From the NCBI GenBank assembly GCA_937952445.1, contig CALGAA010000136.1, positions 1 to 7,132 of the forward strand: DNA of 7,132 bases, read 5' to 3'. A program made the position numbers and the translations under genes. Below, piece by piece: positions 1 through 6,873 of this stretch. Within the stretch, counting starts at the first letter, position 1, and every line of letters starts with the position of its first letter. The notes under the pieces were generated by a model, which did no database searches, was not told the origin of the DNA, and saw only the letters and a list, made by a program, of their open reading frames with translations. The stretch is from an uncultured Bacteroidota bacterium. Its GTDB lineage: Bacteria > Bacteroidota > Bacteroidia > Chitinophagales > Saprospiraceae.

Positions 1-28
1 TCATCAGATATATGCAACCCGCAAAGAC

Positions 29-55
29 GCAGAGCGAGAATGAGAGAAGAGAGCG
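29..55 (+). repeat. 27-bp direct repeat, left copy
   Basis: This purine-rich 27-mer begins GCAGAGCGAG and ends AGAGAGCG. It is identical base for base to positions 7100-7126, in the same orientation. The flanks differ (GTGAAT follows here, ATTAAT follows the right copy), so the identity stops at the 27-mer. A short ATCAG match lies 21 nt upstream here and 23 nt upstream at the right copy, which hints at a longer, degenerate repeat unit. It lies in the non-coding 1-182 region downstream of yebC. Its function is unknown; a dispersed intergenic repeat is the simplest reading. Confidence 0.85.
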
Positions 56-78
56 GTGAATACCCTCAGCAATACCAC

Positions 79-109
79 TCCGGGCTGCCGGACACAATTT
101 TTGAATCAC
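79..109 (+). repeat. Hairpin-headed intergenic element, copy A
   Basis: A small hairpin (TCCGG, loop GCTG, CCGGA, 79-92) is followed by ACAATTTTTGAATCA (94-108). The same arrangement recurs at 7045-7076: a CCGGGC-headed hairpin followed by ACAAATTCCGAATCA. The 15-nt tails match at 12 of 15 positions. Both copies sit within about 55 nt of the 27-mer, downstream of it here and upstream of it at the right end. A weak plus-strand terminator is an alternative because of the T5 run, but copy B lacks that run and no plus-strand gene ends here. On the minus strand, downstream of yebC, no T-run follows the hairpin. Confidence 0.5.
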
Positions 110-182
110 AAAAAAATACGCGCAGTGTGTCAGGCACGAGCTACACAAACCCACACACACCCGAACTCAAACCCCCGTACAC

Positions 183-890
183 TTACGCCATCGTATGATA
201 CACATTCTGCACGTCGTCGTCCTCTTCGATCCGCTCGAGCAATTTTTCCACATCCGCAACCTGGTCGTCCGTCAGATCTTTGGTCACTTGAGGGATGTAT
301 TCAAAACCGGATGAGCGGATTTCTATGCCCCGATCCTCGAGGTATTTCTGGATGCTTCCATAACTTCCAAACGGGGCGTAGATCATAACTTCACCTTCAT
401 CCTCAAAAACCTCCTCGACCCCAAAATCGATAAGTTCCAGCTCGAGTTCCTCCAGATCCAGTCCGTCCGGATCGACCCGGAACTGACAACTGTGGTCAAA
501 CATAAACCCGACCGAACCACTTGTCCCTAAACTGCCGCCATATTTGTTAAAATACGATCGAATATTGGCTACTGTCCGGGTATTGTTGTCCGTGGCAGTT
601 TCCACCAGGATCGCCACTCCGTGCGGACCGTACCCTTCAAACAGCACTTCTTTGTAATTGCCCTGGGATTTGTCACTCGCGCGCTTGATGGCCCGCTCGA
701 TGTTTTCCTTGGGCATGTTCGCCGCTTTGGCATTTTGTATGACGGCACGCAGTCGTGAATTGGCGTCGGGATCAGGCCCGCCTTCTTTCACCGCAATGAC
801 GATGTCTTTGCCGATCCGGGTAAATGCTTTGGACATCGCAGCCCAGCGCTTAAATTTTCGCGCTTTTCGGAATTCAAATGCTCTTCCCAT
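183..890 (-). CDS. yebC: YebC/PmpR-family protein (TACO1 relative), YebC2-like
   Basis: This is a 235-residue member of the YebC/TACO1 family, a full-length match to the usual 235-250. Members were long annotated as DNA-binding transcriptional regulators (PmpR). More recent work on the family shows ribosome-associated factors that relieve stalling at proline-rich stretches. Visible family blocks are GPDPDAN (38-44), NAKAANMPKENIERAIKRA (53-71), GYGPHGVA (86-93), NNTRTVANIRSYFNKYGG (102-119), GTSGSVGFMFD (122-132) and a C-terminal acidic stretch ending EEDDDVQNVYH (222-232). The MGR start, the GPDPDAN block and the EDDDDVQ-VYH end resemble E. coli YeeN (YebC2 type) more than the MAGHSKW type; this subclass call is by memory of the family. 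I chose the ATG at 890 over an in-frame TTG at 914 because MGRAFEFRKARK is the usual Bacteroidota N-terminus and a promoter sits just upstream. It appears monocistronic. Confidence 0.95.
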   Translation of the reverse strand: MGRAFEFRKARKFKRWAAMSKAFTRIGKDIVIAVKEGGPDPDANSRLRAVIQNAKAANMPKENIERAIKRASDKSQGNYKEVLFEGYGPHGVAILVETATDNNTRTVANIRSYFNKYGGSLGTSGSVGFMFDHSCQFRVDPDGLDLEELELELIDFGVEEVFEDEGEVMIYAPFGSYGSIQKYLEDRGIEIRSSGFEYIPQVTKDLTDDQVADVEKLLERIEEDDDVQNVYHTMA

Positions 891-922
891 ATGGTTTCGT
901 GGTGTGTTAGGCAAAATTATCG

Positions 923-956
923 CAAATTTAGACGTACCTTGTTATTTTGCAACAAA
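923..956 (-). promoter_or_regulatory. Bacteroidota-type promoter for yebC
   Basis: Read on the minus strand, TTTG (956-953) is followed after 22 nt by TAAATTTG (930-923), an exact match to the Bacteroidota -7 consensus TAnnTTTG. Using the GTTG just downstream as the -33 box gives a 19-nt spacer, closer to the usual 19-21. Transcription would start near 916, giving a leader of about 25 nt before the ATG at 890. That places the alternative TTG start (914) at the transcription start and so argues against it. No purine-rich Shine-Dalgarno is seen, as is common in this phylum. Confidence 0.6.
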
Positions 957-1235
957 AATATTTCCAACTCGTGTGGTCTGTTCCATTCGTATGTGATGGG
1001 GCTGGGGAGATGGTTTTTGTCAGGTCGATAAAGCACCCGAAACCGTGGATATGGTTCATGAAGATCGTATTTGGTCAGGATAAAAATTTGAGAATCCGTC
1101 GGGGATGGTAGGTAGCAGAGCGAGGTGCTTCAAAATATTTGATCCGGACTCAGAGCGCTAAATGGATAAAATTTACAAAACGGAGCACGATATCCCGCTC
1201 CAGACCTGAATTAATGATAATTTATTACCGGAAAA
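957..1235. other. Gene-poor spacer between divergent yebC and phosphoesterase genes
   Basis: I see no open reading frame with coding character, no RNA gene and no strong repeat here. Two minor items are visible. GCAGAGCGAG (1115-1124) repeats the first 10 bases of the 27-mer found at both window edges, possibly a decayed copy or chance. GGAGC (1182-1186) and GCTCC (1197-1201) could form a 5-bp stem with a 10-nt loop. Together with the flanking promoters, yebC and the phosphoesterase are 411 bp apart, long for a spacer with no gene. Confidence 0.5.
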
Positions 1236-1266
1236 TTTACTTCACCCCACATTAATATTAATTTTG
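1236..1266 (+). promoter_or_regulatory. Bacteroidota-type promoter for the phosphoesterase
   Basis: TTTA (1236-1239) and TAATTTTG (1259-1266) are separated by 19 nt. The second box matches TAnnTTTG exactly; the first differs from TTTG at one base. Transcription would start about 1273, leaving a short AT-rich leader of about 30 nt before the ATG at 1302. The in-frame TTG at 1272 would then lie at the transcription start, which supports the ATG as the true start. Confidence 0.6.
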
Positions 1267-1301
1267 ATTTTTTGTTAAAACCTATTAATTCCATTGTATT
1301 C

Positions 1302-2894
1302 ATGATTTGCACCAAAACCCACCTCTGTCGATTGATCCCCGGTATGGTCTTCGCCATAATCCTCGGCTTTTCCACCAGCCTGGATGCCCAGACCGCTAAA
1401 GGATACGTGTACGAAGACACCAATGAAAACTCCACCAGGGATTCCAATGAAAAAGGCATCGAAGGAGTGGCCGTTTCCAATGGGGTGGACGTCGTCCAAA
1501 CCGATCAAAACGGATATTACGAATTGCCCGTGGGCGATGACAACATCATCTTCGTTATCAAACCCTCCCACTACAAAATTCCCGTCAACGAATTTCAGCA
1601 ACCCCTCTCCTACTACATCCACAAGCCCAACGGTTCCCCCAAAATGGATTTTACGGGCGTTAAACCCACCGGACCTCTCCCCTCCTCCATCGATTTTGGT
1701 CTGATCGCCGAGCAAGAAGAGGAAGACTATGAGGTGGTGGTGTTTGGAGACCCACAGGTTTATACCCTGGAACAGGTCGACTTTTTCATGAAGGGAATTA
1801 TTTCCGAACTGGTCGGAACGAAGGATTATAAATTCGGTATTAGCCTGGGCGACCTCGTCGGCGATGATCTGACGTTGTTTTACCCTTACCTACACGCCAT
1901 TTCCCGGATTGGCTTGCCGTGGTATCACGTGTATGGAAACCATGACATGAATTTTGATGCCACGACGGATGAAATGGCCGATGAAACGTTTGAATCGGTT
2001 TTCGGCCCGGCCAACTATTCATTCAATTACGGAAAAGTGCATTACATCATACTAGATGATGTAATGTATCCTGATCCACGCGATGGCCGGGGCTATTGGG
2101 GTGGATTCCGGGAGGATCAACTCCGGTTTCTGGAAAATGACCTGAAGTTTGTACCGAAAGATTACCTCATCGTGATCAGCTTCCACATTCCCATCACCGA
2201 ATATCACGGCGGCGATCAGTTTAGAGACGAAGACCGCGAACGGATGTTTGAACTGCTCAAGGACTTCCCCCATACCTTGTCCATGTCCGCGCATACCCAC
2301 TTTCAAATGCACGATTTCTTTGGAGAAGATCGCGGATGGAAAGGCAAAGATGTACACCATCATTATAATGTCGGCACCACGTCGGGGGACTGGTATTCAG
2401 GCAGCGATGACGTCTATGGCGTTCCCAACTCCCGTATGCGGGACGGCACACCCAAGGGTTACGCGAAACTCAAAATCAAAGGAAATCAATACACATTCGA
2501 TTACAAGGTTTCGGGATCTGACTGGTCGGAAAAAATGCACATTCATATGCCCAGGGTAATGCCGCACAAAGTGAGCAACCGGGGGCAAATCGTGGTGAAT
2601 TTCTACCAGGGATCGGTGAGGGATTCATTGTTTTTCCGGGTAGATGGGGGTGATTGGAAACCGATGCGATATACGCCCAGGCACGACCCGGTGATTTTGA
2701 AAGTGCACCACGACTGGGATTACAATCACACCCTTCCGGGAGGAAGAAGACCTTCCTTCCCGGTCGAATCTACGCATATTTGGAGTGCGTCACTGCCCAA
2801 CAATCTCGATCCGGGCACCCATGAAGTCGAAGTGAAAGCCGAAGACTTTTTGGGACGAACGTATACACAAAAAGCTACCTATATCATCAGATAA
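1302..2894 (+). CDS. Secreted calcineurin-like metallophosphoesterase
   Basis: This 530-residue exported metal-dependent phosphoesterase has an unknown substrate. Residues 1-30 look like a Sec signal peptide: Lys5 and Arg10, a hydrophobic core LIPGMVFAIILGF, and a likely cut near SLDAQ. Residues 32-120 form a small beta-sandwich of the carboxypeptidase-regulatory/SdrB-like kind (GYVYEDTNENSTRD, TDQNGYYELPVG), as in the metallophosphoesterase N-terminal domain. Residues 143-335 are the catalytic domain with all five metal motifs: GDPQ (Asp150), GDLVGD (Asp184), GNHD (Asn213, His214), FHIP (His295) and AHTH (His331, His333). The first motif is D-x-Q, not the textbook D-x-H; I recall this as normal for the subfamily. 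The rest (about 350-530) matches the metallophosphoesterase C-terminal domain, starting with the HHHYN and GTTSGDWYSG segment. The protein is probably periplasmic or surface-exposed. It ends in IIR with no recognisable T9SS sorting domain. It converges on ackA with 54 bp between stops. Confidence 0.92.
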   Translation: MICTKTHLCRLIPGMVFAIILGFSTSLDAQTAKGYVYEDTNENSTRDSNEKGIEGVAVSNGVDVVQTDQNGYYELPVGDDNIIFVIKPSHYKIPVNEFQQPLSYYIHKPNGSPKMDFTGVKPTGPLPSSIDFGLIAEQEEEDYEVVVFGDPQVYTLEQVDFFMKGIISELVGTKDYKFGISLGDLVGDDLTLFYPYLHAISRIGLPWYHVYGNHDMNFDATTDEMADETFESVFGPANYSFNYGKVHYIILDDVMYPDPRDGRGYWGGFREDQLRFLENDLKFVPKDYLIVISFHIPITEYHGGDQFRDEDRERMFELLKDFPHTLSMSAHTHFQMHDFFGEDRGWKGKDVHHHYNVGTTSGDWYSGSDDVYGVPNSRMRDGTPKGYAKLKIKGNQYTFDYKVSGSDWSEKMHIHMPRVMPHKVSNRGQIVVNFYQGSVRDSLFFRVDGGDWKPMRYTPRHDPVILKVHHDWDYNHTLPGGRRPSFPVESTHIWSASLPNNLDPGTHEVEVKAEDFLGRTYTQKATYIIR

Positions 2895-2913
2895 AGTGGA
2901 AAATGAATTGGAG

Positions 2914-2964
2914 TTCCGGGACGGGATAGAGGAGTAAATGTTTGAAAACTATACCGCCCCGGAA
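2914..2964. repeat. Imperfect inverted repeat across the convergent gene ends
   Basis: TTCCGGGACGG (2914-2924) pairs with CCGCCCCGGAA (2954-2964) at 10 of 11 positions, with 29 nt between. It lies between the convergent phosphoesterase stop (2894) and the ackA stop (TAG, complement of 2949-2951), and its right arm covers the last codons of ackA. It could act as a bidirectional transcription stop, but the loop is large and no T-run follows on either strand, so an intrinsic terminator is not shown. Confidence 0.4.
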
Positions 2965-4130
2965 ACTTGCCGCGCGATCTCGAGTTCTTCATTGGTTGGA
3001 ATGACCAGTATGCTGACCCTGGAACCATTTGTCCCGATCGAAGTCAGGTCACCGCTGACGTTTTCATTTTTCCCGGCATCCAGTTCAATACCCAGATATT
3101 CCATATCCATGCAAACCAGTTGACGCATCATGACCGAATTTTCCCCGATCCCGGCCGTGAAGACGATCGCATCCAACCCGTTCATGGCAGCCGCATACGA
3201 ACCTATGTACTTACGGATGCGATAAGCGTTCATTTGCATCGCCAATGCACACACTTCATCGCCTTCACTGGCGCGTGATTCCACATCCCGGAGATCCGCA
3301 TGGCCGGTCAACCCCAGCATCCCGCTTTTTCGCGTGAGCAACGTATTCACCTCCTCAGGTTGGTATCCATGGTGCCGAATCATATGGAAAATAGCCCCCT
3401 GGTCGATATCACCGCTGCGCGTACCCATGATCAATCCATCGGAAGGTGAAAAACCCATGCTGTGATCGATGCTTTTGCCATTTCGGACCGCTGTCATACT
3501 GCACCCATTCCCCAGATGAAGGGTGATAATTCTGGAATCGCGTATTCCGAGATAATCGATCGCTTTGCGGGATACATACTCGTGGCTGATCCCGTGAAAT
3601 CCATACACCTGGACACCGTATTCGCTGTATACAAAATCCGGAACAGCATACCGCCGGGCCATCGCCGGAATGGTCTGGTGGAAGCCGGTGTCAAAAACGG
3701 CGAAATGCGGTGAATCGGGAAACACCTCCTCTGCCACTTCAATTCCTTCGAGATTGGGTGGATTGTGCAGGGGAGCCAGACTGGCAAATCGGCGTATTTC
3801 ATTCCTCACCGCCTCGTCAATCCGGACAGTCCCCGAAAAGCGATCTCCGCCGTGCACCACCCGGTGACCAAAGAGCCTGATGTCTTCTTTGGTCGTGATA
3901 ACCCCTATATCCGGGTCGAGCAACAATTCGACGACTTTGGTCAACGCAGCACGATGGGTTTTGAGTTCCATGGTTTCGTTGACTTCACCTCGCTCCGACT
4001 GATAGGATAATTGCTGCATTTCCCCACCGATGCGTTCGACCATTCCCGAACAAACCAGCGTCTCAGCCGGCATTTCGAATAACTTAAACTTAAGGGAAGA
4101 ACTCCCCGTATTGATGATAAAAACTTTCAT
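2949..4130 (-). CDS. ackA: Acetate kinase
   Basis: AckA interconverts acetyl-phosphate plus ADP with acetate plus ATP in the cytoplasm, the energy-yielding half of the Pta-AckA pathway. The 393 residues match the family's usual 395-410. Active-site residues are all present: Asn7 in the NTGSSSLK signature, Arg90 in GHRVVHGG, Asp147 in FDTGFHQT, His179 in GFHGISHEYV, Asn208 in HLGNGCS, Arg238 in MGTRSGDIDQ, the GIGEN nucleotide loop (327-331) and Glu381 near the C-terminus. The signature has Thr where Ala is commonest (NAGSSS); that position is variable in the family. The ATG at 4130 gives the family N-terminus MKVFIINTG directly. It is the second gene of an operon, starting 10 nt after the pta stop, and no separate promoter is visible in that gap. 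Nothing appears truncated. Confidence 0.98.
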   Translation of the reverse strand: MKVFIINTGSSSLKFKLFEMPAETLVCSGMVERIGGEMQQLSYQSERGEVNETMELKTHRAALTKVVELLLDPDIGVITTKEDIRLFGHRVVHGGDRFSGTVRIDEAVRNEIRRFASLAPLHNPPNLEGIEVAEEVFPDSPHFAVFDTGFHQTIPAMARRYAVPDFVYSEYGVQVYGFHGISHEYVSRKAIDYLGIRDSRIITLHLGNGCSMTAVRNGKSIDHSMGFSPSDGLIMGTRSGDIDQGAIFHMIRHHGYQPEEVNTLLTRKSGMLGLTGHADLRDVESRASEGDEVCALAMQMNAYRIRKYIGSYAAAMNGLDAIVFTAGIGENSVMMRQLVCMDMEYLGIELDAGKNENVSGDLTSIGTNGSRVSILVIPTNEELEIARQVSGAV

Positions 4131-4140
4131 GGTCAGGGTT

Positions 4141-6249
4141 TTATAAATTTTGAGCCTGGATCGCAGTGACGATGACCGTATTGATTACATCATCGACCGT
4201 GCAACCCCGGCTGAGGTCGTTCACTGGTTTTTTGAGGCCTTGCAAAATCGGTCCGATAGCCACCGCTCCGGTTTCGCGTTGAACCGCCTTATAGGTATTG
4301 TTTCCGGTATTGAGATCCGGGAAAATCAATACATTGGCCTGCCCGGCAATTTCAGATTCGGGCATTTTGATCCGGCCGACGTTGAGGTCGACCGCCGCAT
4401 CATACTGCAATGGCCCCTCGACCTTGAGGTCCGGGCGACGTTGCCGAACCAGTGCGGTTGCTTCCCGTACTTTATCGACATCTTTCCCTACCCCGGAGGT
4501 GCCGGACGAATACGACAACATCGCGATAATCGGGTCGATCCCAAAATTGGCACTGGTTTCTGCGGATGACAAGGCGATGTCCGCCAATTGTTCAGCGGTC
4601 GGATTGGTCACGATCGCACAGTCTCCGTACACCGACACCCGGTCTTCCAGACACATGAAAAATATCGATGAGACGGTCTTAATGCCCGGCTTGGTTTTGA
4701 TAAACTGAAGAGCAGGGCGAATGGTGTGTTGGGTCGTGTGCATCGCCCCCGAAACCATGCCGTCAGCATCCCCTTTGTACACCATCATCGTCCCAAAATA
4801 GGACACATCCTTCATCATTTCCCGGGCGTCTTCTTTGGTGATGTTTTTGTGTTTGCGCAATTCATAGAGGGTATTGGCATAGTCGTCAAAACGATCCGAC
4901 GCATCGGGATCTACTATATTGATCCGGTCGAGGCTGATGTTCAGGTCCAGTTTCCGGATGGCTTCCCGGATTTGACTCCGGTCACCAAGCAGGGTAATAT
5001 CGGTGGCATCGAGTTCCAGCAATCGCTCCGTCGCATGGAGTATACGTGCATCCAAACCTTCAGGAAGCACGATGTGCTTTTTCTCTTGCCGTGCTTTTTT
5101 CAATATCTCATATTGGAACATGGCCGGCGTGAGGATTTGGGTTTCGTAGGCCATAATCGTTTCAATAAGCCGATCCACCTGGACATTTCCCATAAAATCC
5201 TGAATTGAGGTTTCAATTTTCTCCGTACTCTCCGCATAAATCCTCGATTTGATCATCCCGATCTGATTGGTCACGGAAAAAGTCCCACCCTGCACCAGGA
5301 CAATCGGTACCACGTCGGACAGTCCCTCAATCAGTCGGATGATCGGCTCTTCCGGCATCAATCCTCCCGTGAGTACAATCCCGGAAATGGATGGATAATT
5401 GGCGGATAAATTGGCCTGGAGCGCACCCAATATGATATCGGCCCGATCCCCCGGCGTAATAACCAGTCCGCTTTCTTTCAGGTGTTTGAGATAATTACGC
5501 AACTGCATAGCACCAACCGAATAATATCCTGCCAGATTGTTGATGTACGATCCACCAAATAAAATCCGGCCATCCAGGGTTTCCACGATTTCCTTTATCG
5601 AGGGACTAGATAAAGCAGGATTGAGAGGAATCGCATCGATCACCACAGAGGGAGGTAAATATTTCTGAAGTTCAGTCGCCACCCAGGGTTTGTTTTCGGG
5701 CTTGACTTTGTTGGCCATAAATGCCAGGACGTCGACGTTTTCATCCTGAAAGGAATCCATCGCAATCAACATGGTGCCCACAAAATCCTCCAGGCTCTTC
5801 CCTACTCCACTGTCGACGATAATCGCCGGAATACCCAGATTCTTGGCAATCAGAATGTTTACATCAAATTCGATGATCGTTCCTTCCCCTGTAAAACTAC
5901 TGCCTTCAACTATTACAAAATCGTAGCGATCTTCCATCGTTTTGTATTTTCGGACGATGGTTTGGAGGATCTCCTCTTCTTCGTCATCATTCTTCATACG
6001 GATCAATTCATTGCGGCTGAAACCGTAGGCATCTGGATACTCAATGTTCAGATCAAACCAGGTCTTGATGGTATTGATGTGATTGTCTATCTGATTGGGA
6101 TCCGACTCATCGATGACCGGTCTGAAATACCCCACCCGGAATCCCTTTTCCAACAAGGCGTGCATCAGTCCCAACGACACGAGGGATTTTCCACTATTGG
6201 GTTGCGTTGTCGCAATGTAAACCCCTTTATTTTTTACCGTTTTATTCAT
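4141..6249 (-). CDS. pta: Phosphate acetyltransferase (long, three-domain type)
   Basis: Pta converts acetyl-CoA and phosphate to acetyl-phosphate and CoA; AckA downstream uses the product. The 702 residues are the long form (E. coli Pta is 714). Domain order: a dethiobiotin-synthetase-like P-loop domain (about 8-215) with QPNSGKS at 16-22; a DRTGG-type regulatory domain (about 225-340, with GDRADIILGALQANL near 267-281); and the catalytic PTA_PTB domain (about 373-700). The catalytic part holds PEGLDARIL (396-404), YKGDADGMVSGA (491-502), EGPLQYDAAVD (611-621), FPDLNTGNNTYKAVQR (643-658) and PVNDLSRG (675-682). Ser680 and Arg681 correspond to the catalytic Ser309/Arg310 of the Methanosarcina enzyme. 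Unlike E. coli Pta, whose N-terminal P-loop is degenerate, this one keeps GKS. The ATG at 6249 is the only sensible start. No clean -33/-7 pair is seen upstream; TAAATTG (complement of about 6286-6292) is a partial match. Confidence 0.97.
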   Translation of the reverse strand: MNKTVKNKGVYIATTQPNSGKSLVSLGLMHALLEKGFRVGYFRPVIDESDPNQIDNHINTIKTWFDLNIEYPDAYGFSRNELIRMKNDDEEEEILQTIVRKYKTMEDRYDFVIVEGSSFTGEGTIIEFDVNILIAKNLGIPAIIVDSGVGKSLEDFVGTMLIAMDSFQDENVDVLAFMANKVKPENKPWVATELQKYLPPSVVIDAIPLNPALSSPSIKEIVETLDGRILFGGSYINNLAGYYSVGAMQLRNYLKHLKESGLVITPGDRADIILGALQANLSANYPSISGIVLTGGLMPEEPIIRLIEGLSDVVPIVLVQGGTFSVTNQIGMIKSRIYAESTEKIETSIQDFMGNVQVDRLIETIMAYETQILTPAMFQYEILKKARQEKKHIVLPEGLDARILHATERLLELDATDITLLGDRSQIREAIRKLDLNISLDRINIVDPDASDRFDDYANTLYELRKHKNITKEDAREMMKDVSYFGTMMVYKGDADGMVSGAMHTTQHTIRPALQFIKTKPGIKTVSSIFFMCLEDRVSVYGDCAIVTNPTAEQLADIALSSAETSANFGIDPIIAMLSYSSGTSGVGKDVDKVREATALVRQRRPDLKVEGPLQYDAAVDLNVGRIKMPESEIAGQANVLIFPDLNTGNNTYKAVQRETGAVAIGPILQGLKKPVNDLSRGCTVDDVINTVIVTAIQAQNL

Positions 6250-6402
6250 AAAATTTGTGTATTTTCACCTGATACCTGTGGTCTTTCAATTTACACGAAG
6301 TTAAGGAATTCTACCAGGGATCGTATATATTTTTTAACGTCTGATATCCATCAGCCATATTCTCCACACCTTAATATTACATAAGTACACAAACTCTGCA
6401 AC
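6250..6402. other. Divergent intergenic region between pta and the small gene
   Basis: This AT-rich 153-bp spacer must hold the promoters of the pta-ackA operon (minus) and of the small gene (plus). Only partial Bacteroidota -7 boxes are visible: TAAATTG on the minus strand near 6286-6292, and TATATTTT on the plus strand near 6324-6331. Neither has a convincing -33 box at the right distance, so I assign no promoter. Confidence 0.4.
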
Positions 6403-6771
6403 ATGAAAATTCGAATCCATACCGACACGACGATAGCTGAAGTTCAGCAAAAGTTCAGCGAACTTTATCCTTTCCTTAAAATCGATTTTTATCGCAAATC
6501 GAAAGGGGATGACAGTGCTTTGTACGAAGCTGCCGATCTCATTGATTCTGATGAAAAGTTTAGCGAAATTGCCACGATGGAGCAGCCCATCCAGATCGAC
6601 ATCGATCCGGACCGTACGGTTGCCCAGGTCGAAAGCGAATGTTATGAAAAGCTGGGGATAGCCATGCAGGTATCGAGAAAGTCCGGATCGGTATGGCTAC
6701 AAACTTCCAAAACCGATTACCGTACGTTGCAAATGCAAAACGAATCGGGTGAGGCTATGAGCGCGATGTAA
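6403..6771 (+). CDS. Hypothetical protein with two internal repeats
   Basis: I do not recognise this 122-residue protein. It has no signal peptide or membrane segment and is probably cytoplasmic. It is built from two related halves. Residues 3-36 (IRIHTDTTIAEVQQKFSELY, then ...IDFYRKSKGD) align with residues 65-96 (IDIDPDRTVAQVESECYEKL, then ...AMQVSRKSGS). Shared positions are I-x-I, D/T-x-T, I/V-A-x-V, a hydrophobic helix face, and an R-K-S before a turn. The predicted pattern is strand, helix, strand in each half, which could be a small beta-grasp-like fold; that is inference. The C-terminal part adds WLQTSKTDYRTLQMQN (98-113), where Trp98 and the TDxxTLxxQN run look conserved-like. Codon use resembles its neighbours and the frame is clean for 369 bp, so it is likely real. 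It is divergent from pta and its stop codon lies inside the first hairpin of the downstream array. Confidence 0.75.
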   Translation: MKIRIHTDTTIAEVQQKFSELYPFLKIDFYRKSKGDDSALYEAADLIDSDEKFSEIATMEQPIQIDIDPDRTVAQVESECYEKLGIAMQVSRKSGSVWLQTSKTDYRTLQMQNESGEAMSAM

Positions 6772-6873
6772 AGCGCGGAGGCGCTTTACATGTTTGGGTG
6801 TTATGCCGGGGCATTACACGTTTGGGTCCGGGTCGCAGGGGCGACCGGACGTTTGGGGCCTGCGGCCGTTTGG
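6766..6873 (+). repeat. Four-hairpin array with invariant GTTTGG linkers
   Basis: Four consecutive hairpins are each followed immediately by GTTTGG (6792-6797, 6820-6825, 6851-6856, 6868-6873), with no spare bases. Hairpin 1 (6766-6791) has arms ATGTAAAGCGC / GCGCTTTACAT, a perfect 11-bp stem with loop GGAG. Hairpin 2 (6798-6819) has arms GTGTTATGC / GCATTACAC with one T-T mismatch and loop CGGG. Hairpin 3 (6826-6850) has arms GTCCGGGTCGC / GCGACCGGAC with one bulged G and loop AGGG. Hairpin 4 (6857-6867) is GGCC, loop TGC, GGCC. The arm sequences differ almost completely between hairpins, yet each pairs with itself, while linker and loop type are conserved. That points to selection on, or a mechanism that preserves, the folded form. 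On the minus strand the linkers read CCAAAC and the first three loops are C-rich. No T-run follows, so a plain intrinsic terminator is not the full explanation. Confidence 0.8.

Noticed and set aside
79..92. Intrinsic terminator of yebC
   Set aside because: On the minus strand the stem is only 5 bp and is followed by GTGTGG with no T-run. The T5 run lies on the other side, for which there is no upstream gene in the window.
891..914. Longer YebC starting at TTG (914)
   Set aside because: The extra residues do not fit the family, and the start would coincide with the predicted transcription start.
1115..1124. Third copy of the 27-mer
   Set aside because: Only the first 10 bases match; this could be chance, so it is mentioned in the spacer entry but not called.
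1272..1301. Longer phosphoesterase starting at TTG (1272)
   Set aside because: The predicted -7 box ends at 1266, so the TTG would be at the transcription start; the ATG at 1302 gives a standard signal peptide.
4726..5208. Plus-strand 160-residue open frame inside pta
   Set aside because: It is antisense to the strongly conserved pta catalytic and linker coding sequence and shows no recognisable protein features; a shadow frame.
6766..6873. Hairpin array as integron attC sites
   Set aside because: The GTTTGGG core does not match GTTRRRY/RYYYAAC, there are no cassettes and no integrase, and the units are only 17-31 nt long.
6766..6873. Hairpin array as a retron msr/msd or type III antitoxin RNA
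   Set aside because: No reverse transcriptase or toxin gene is present nearby, and the repeat layout differs.
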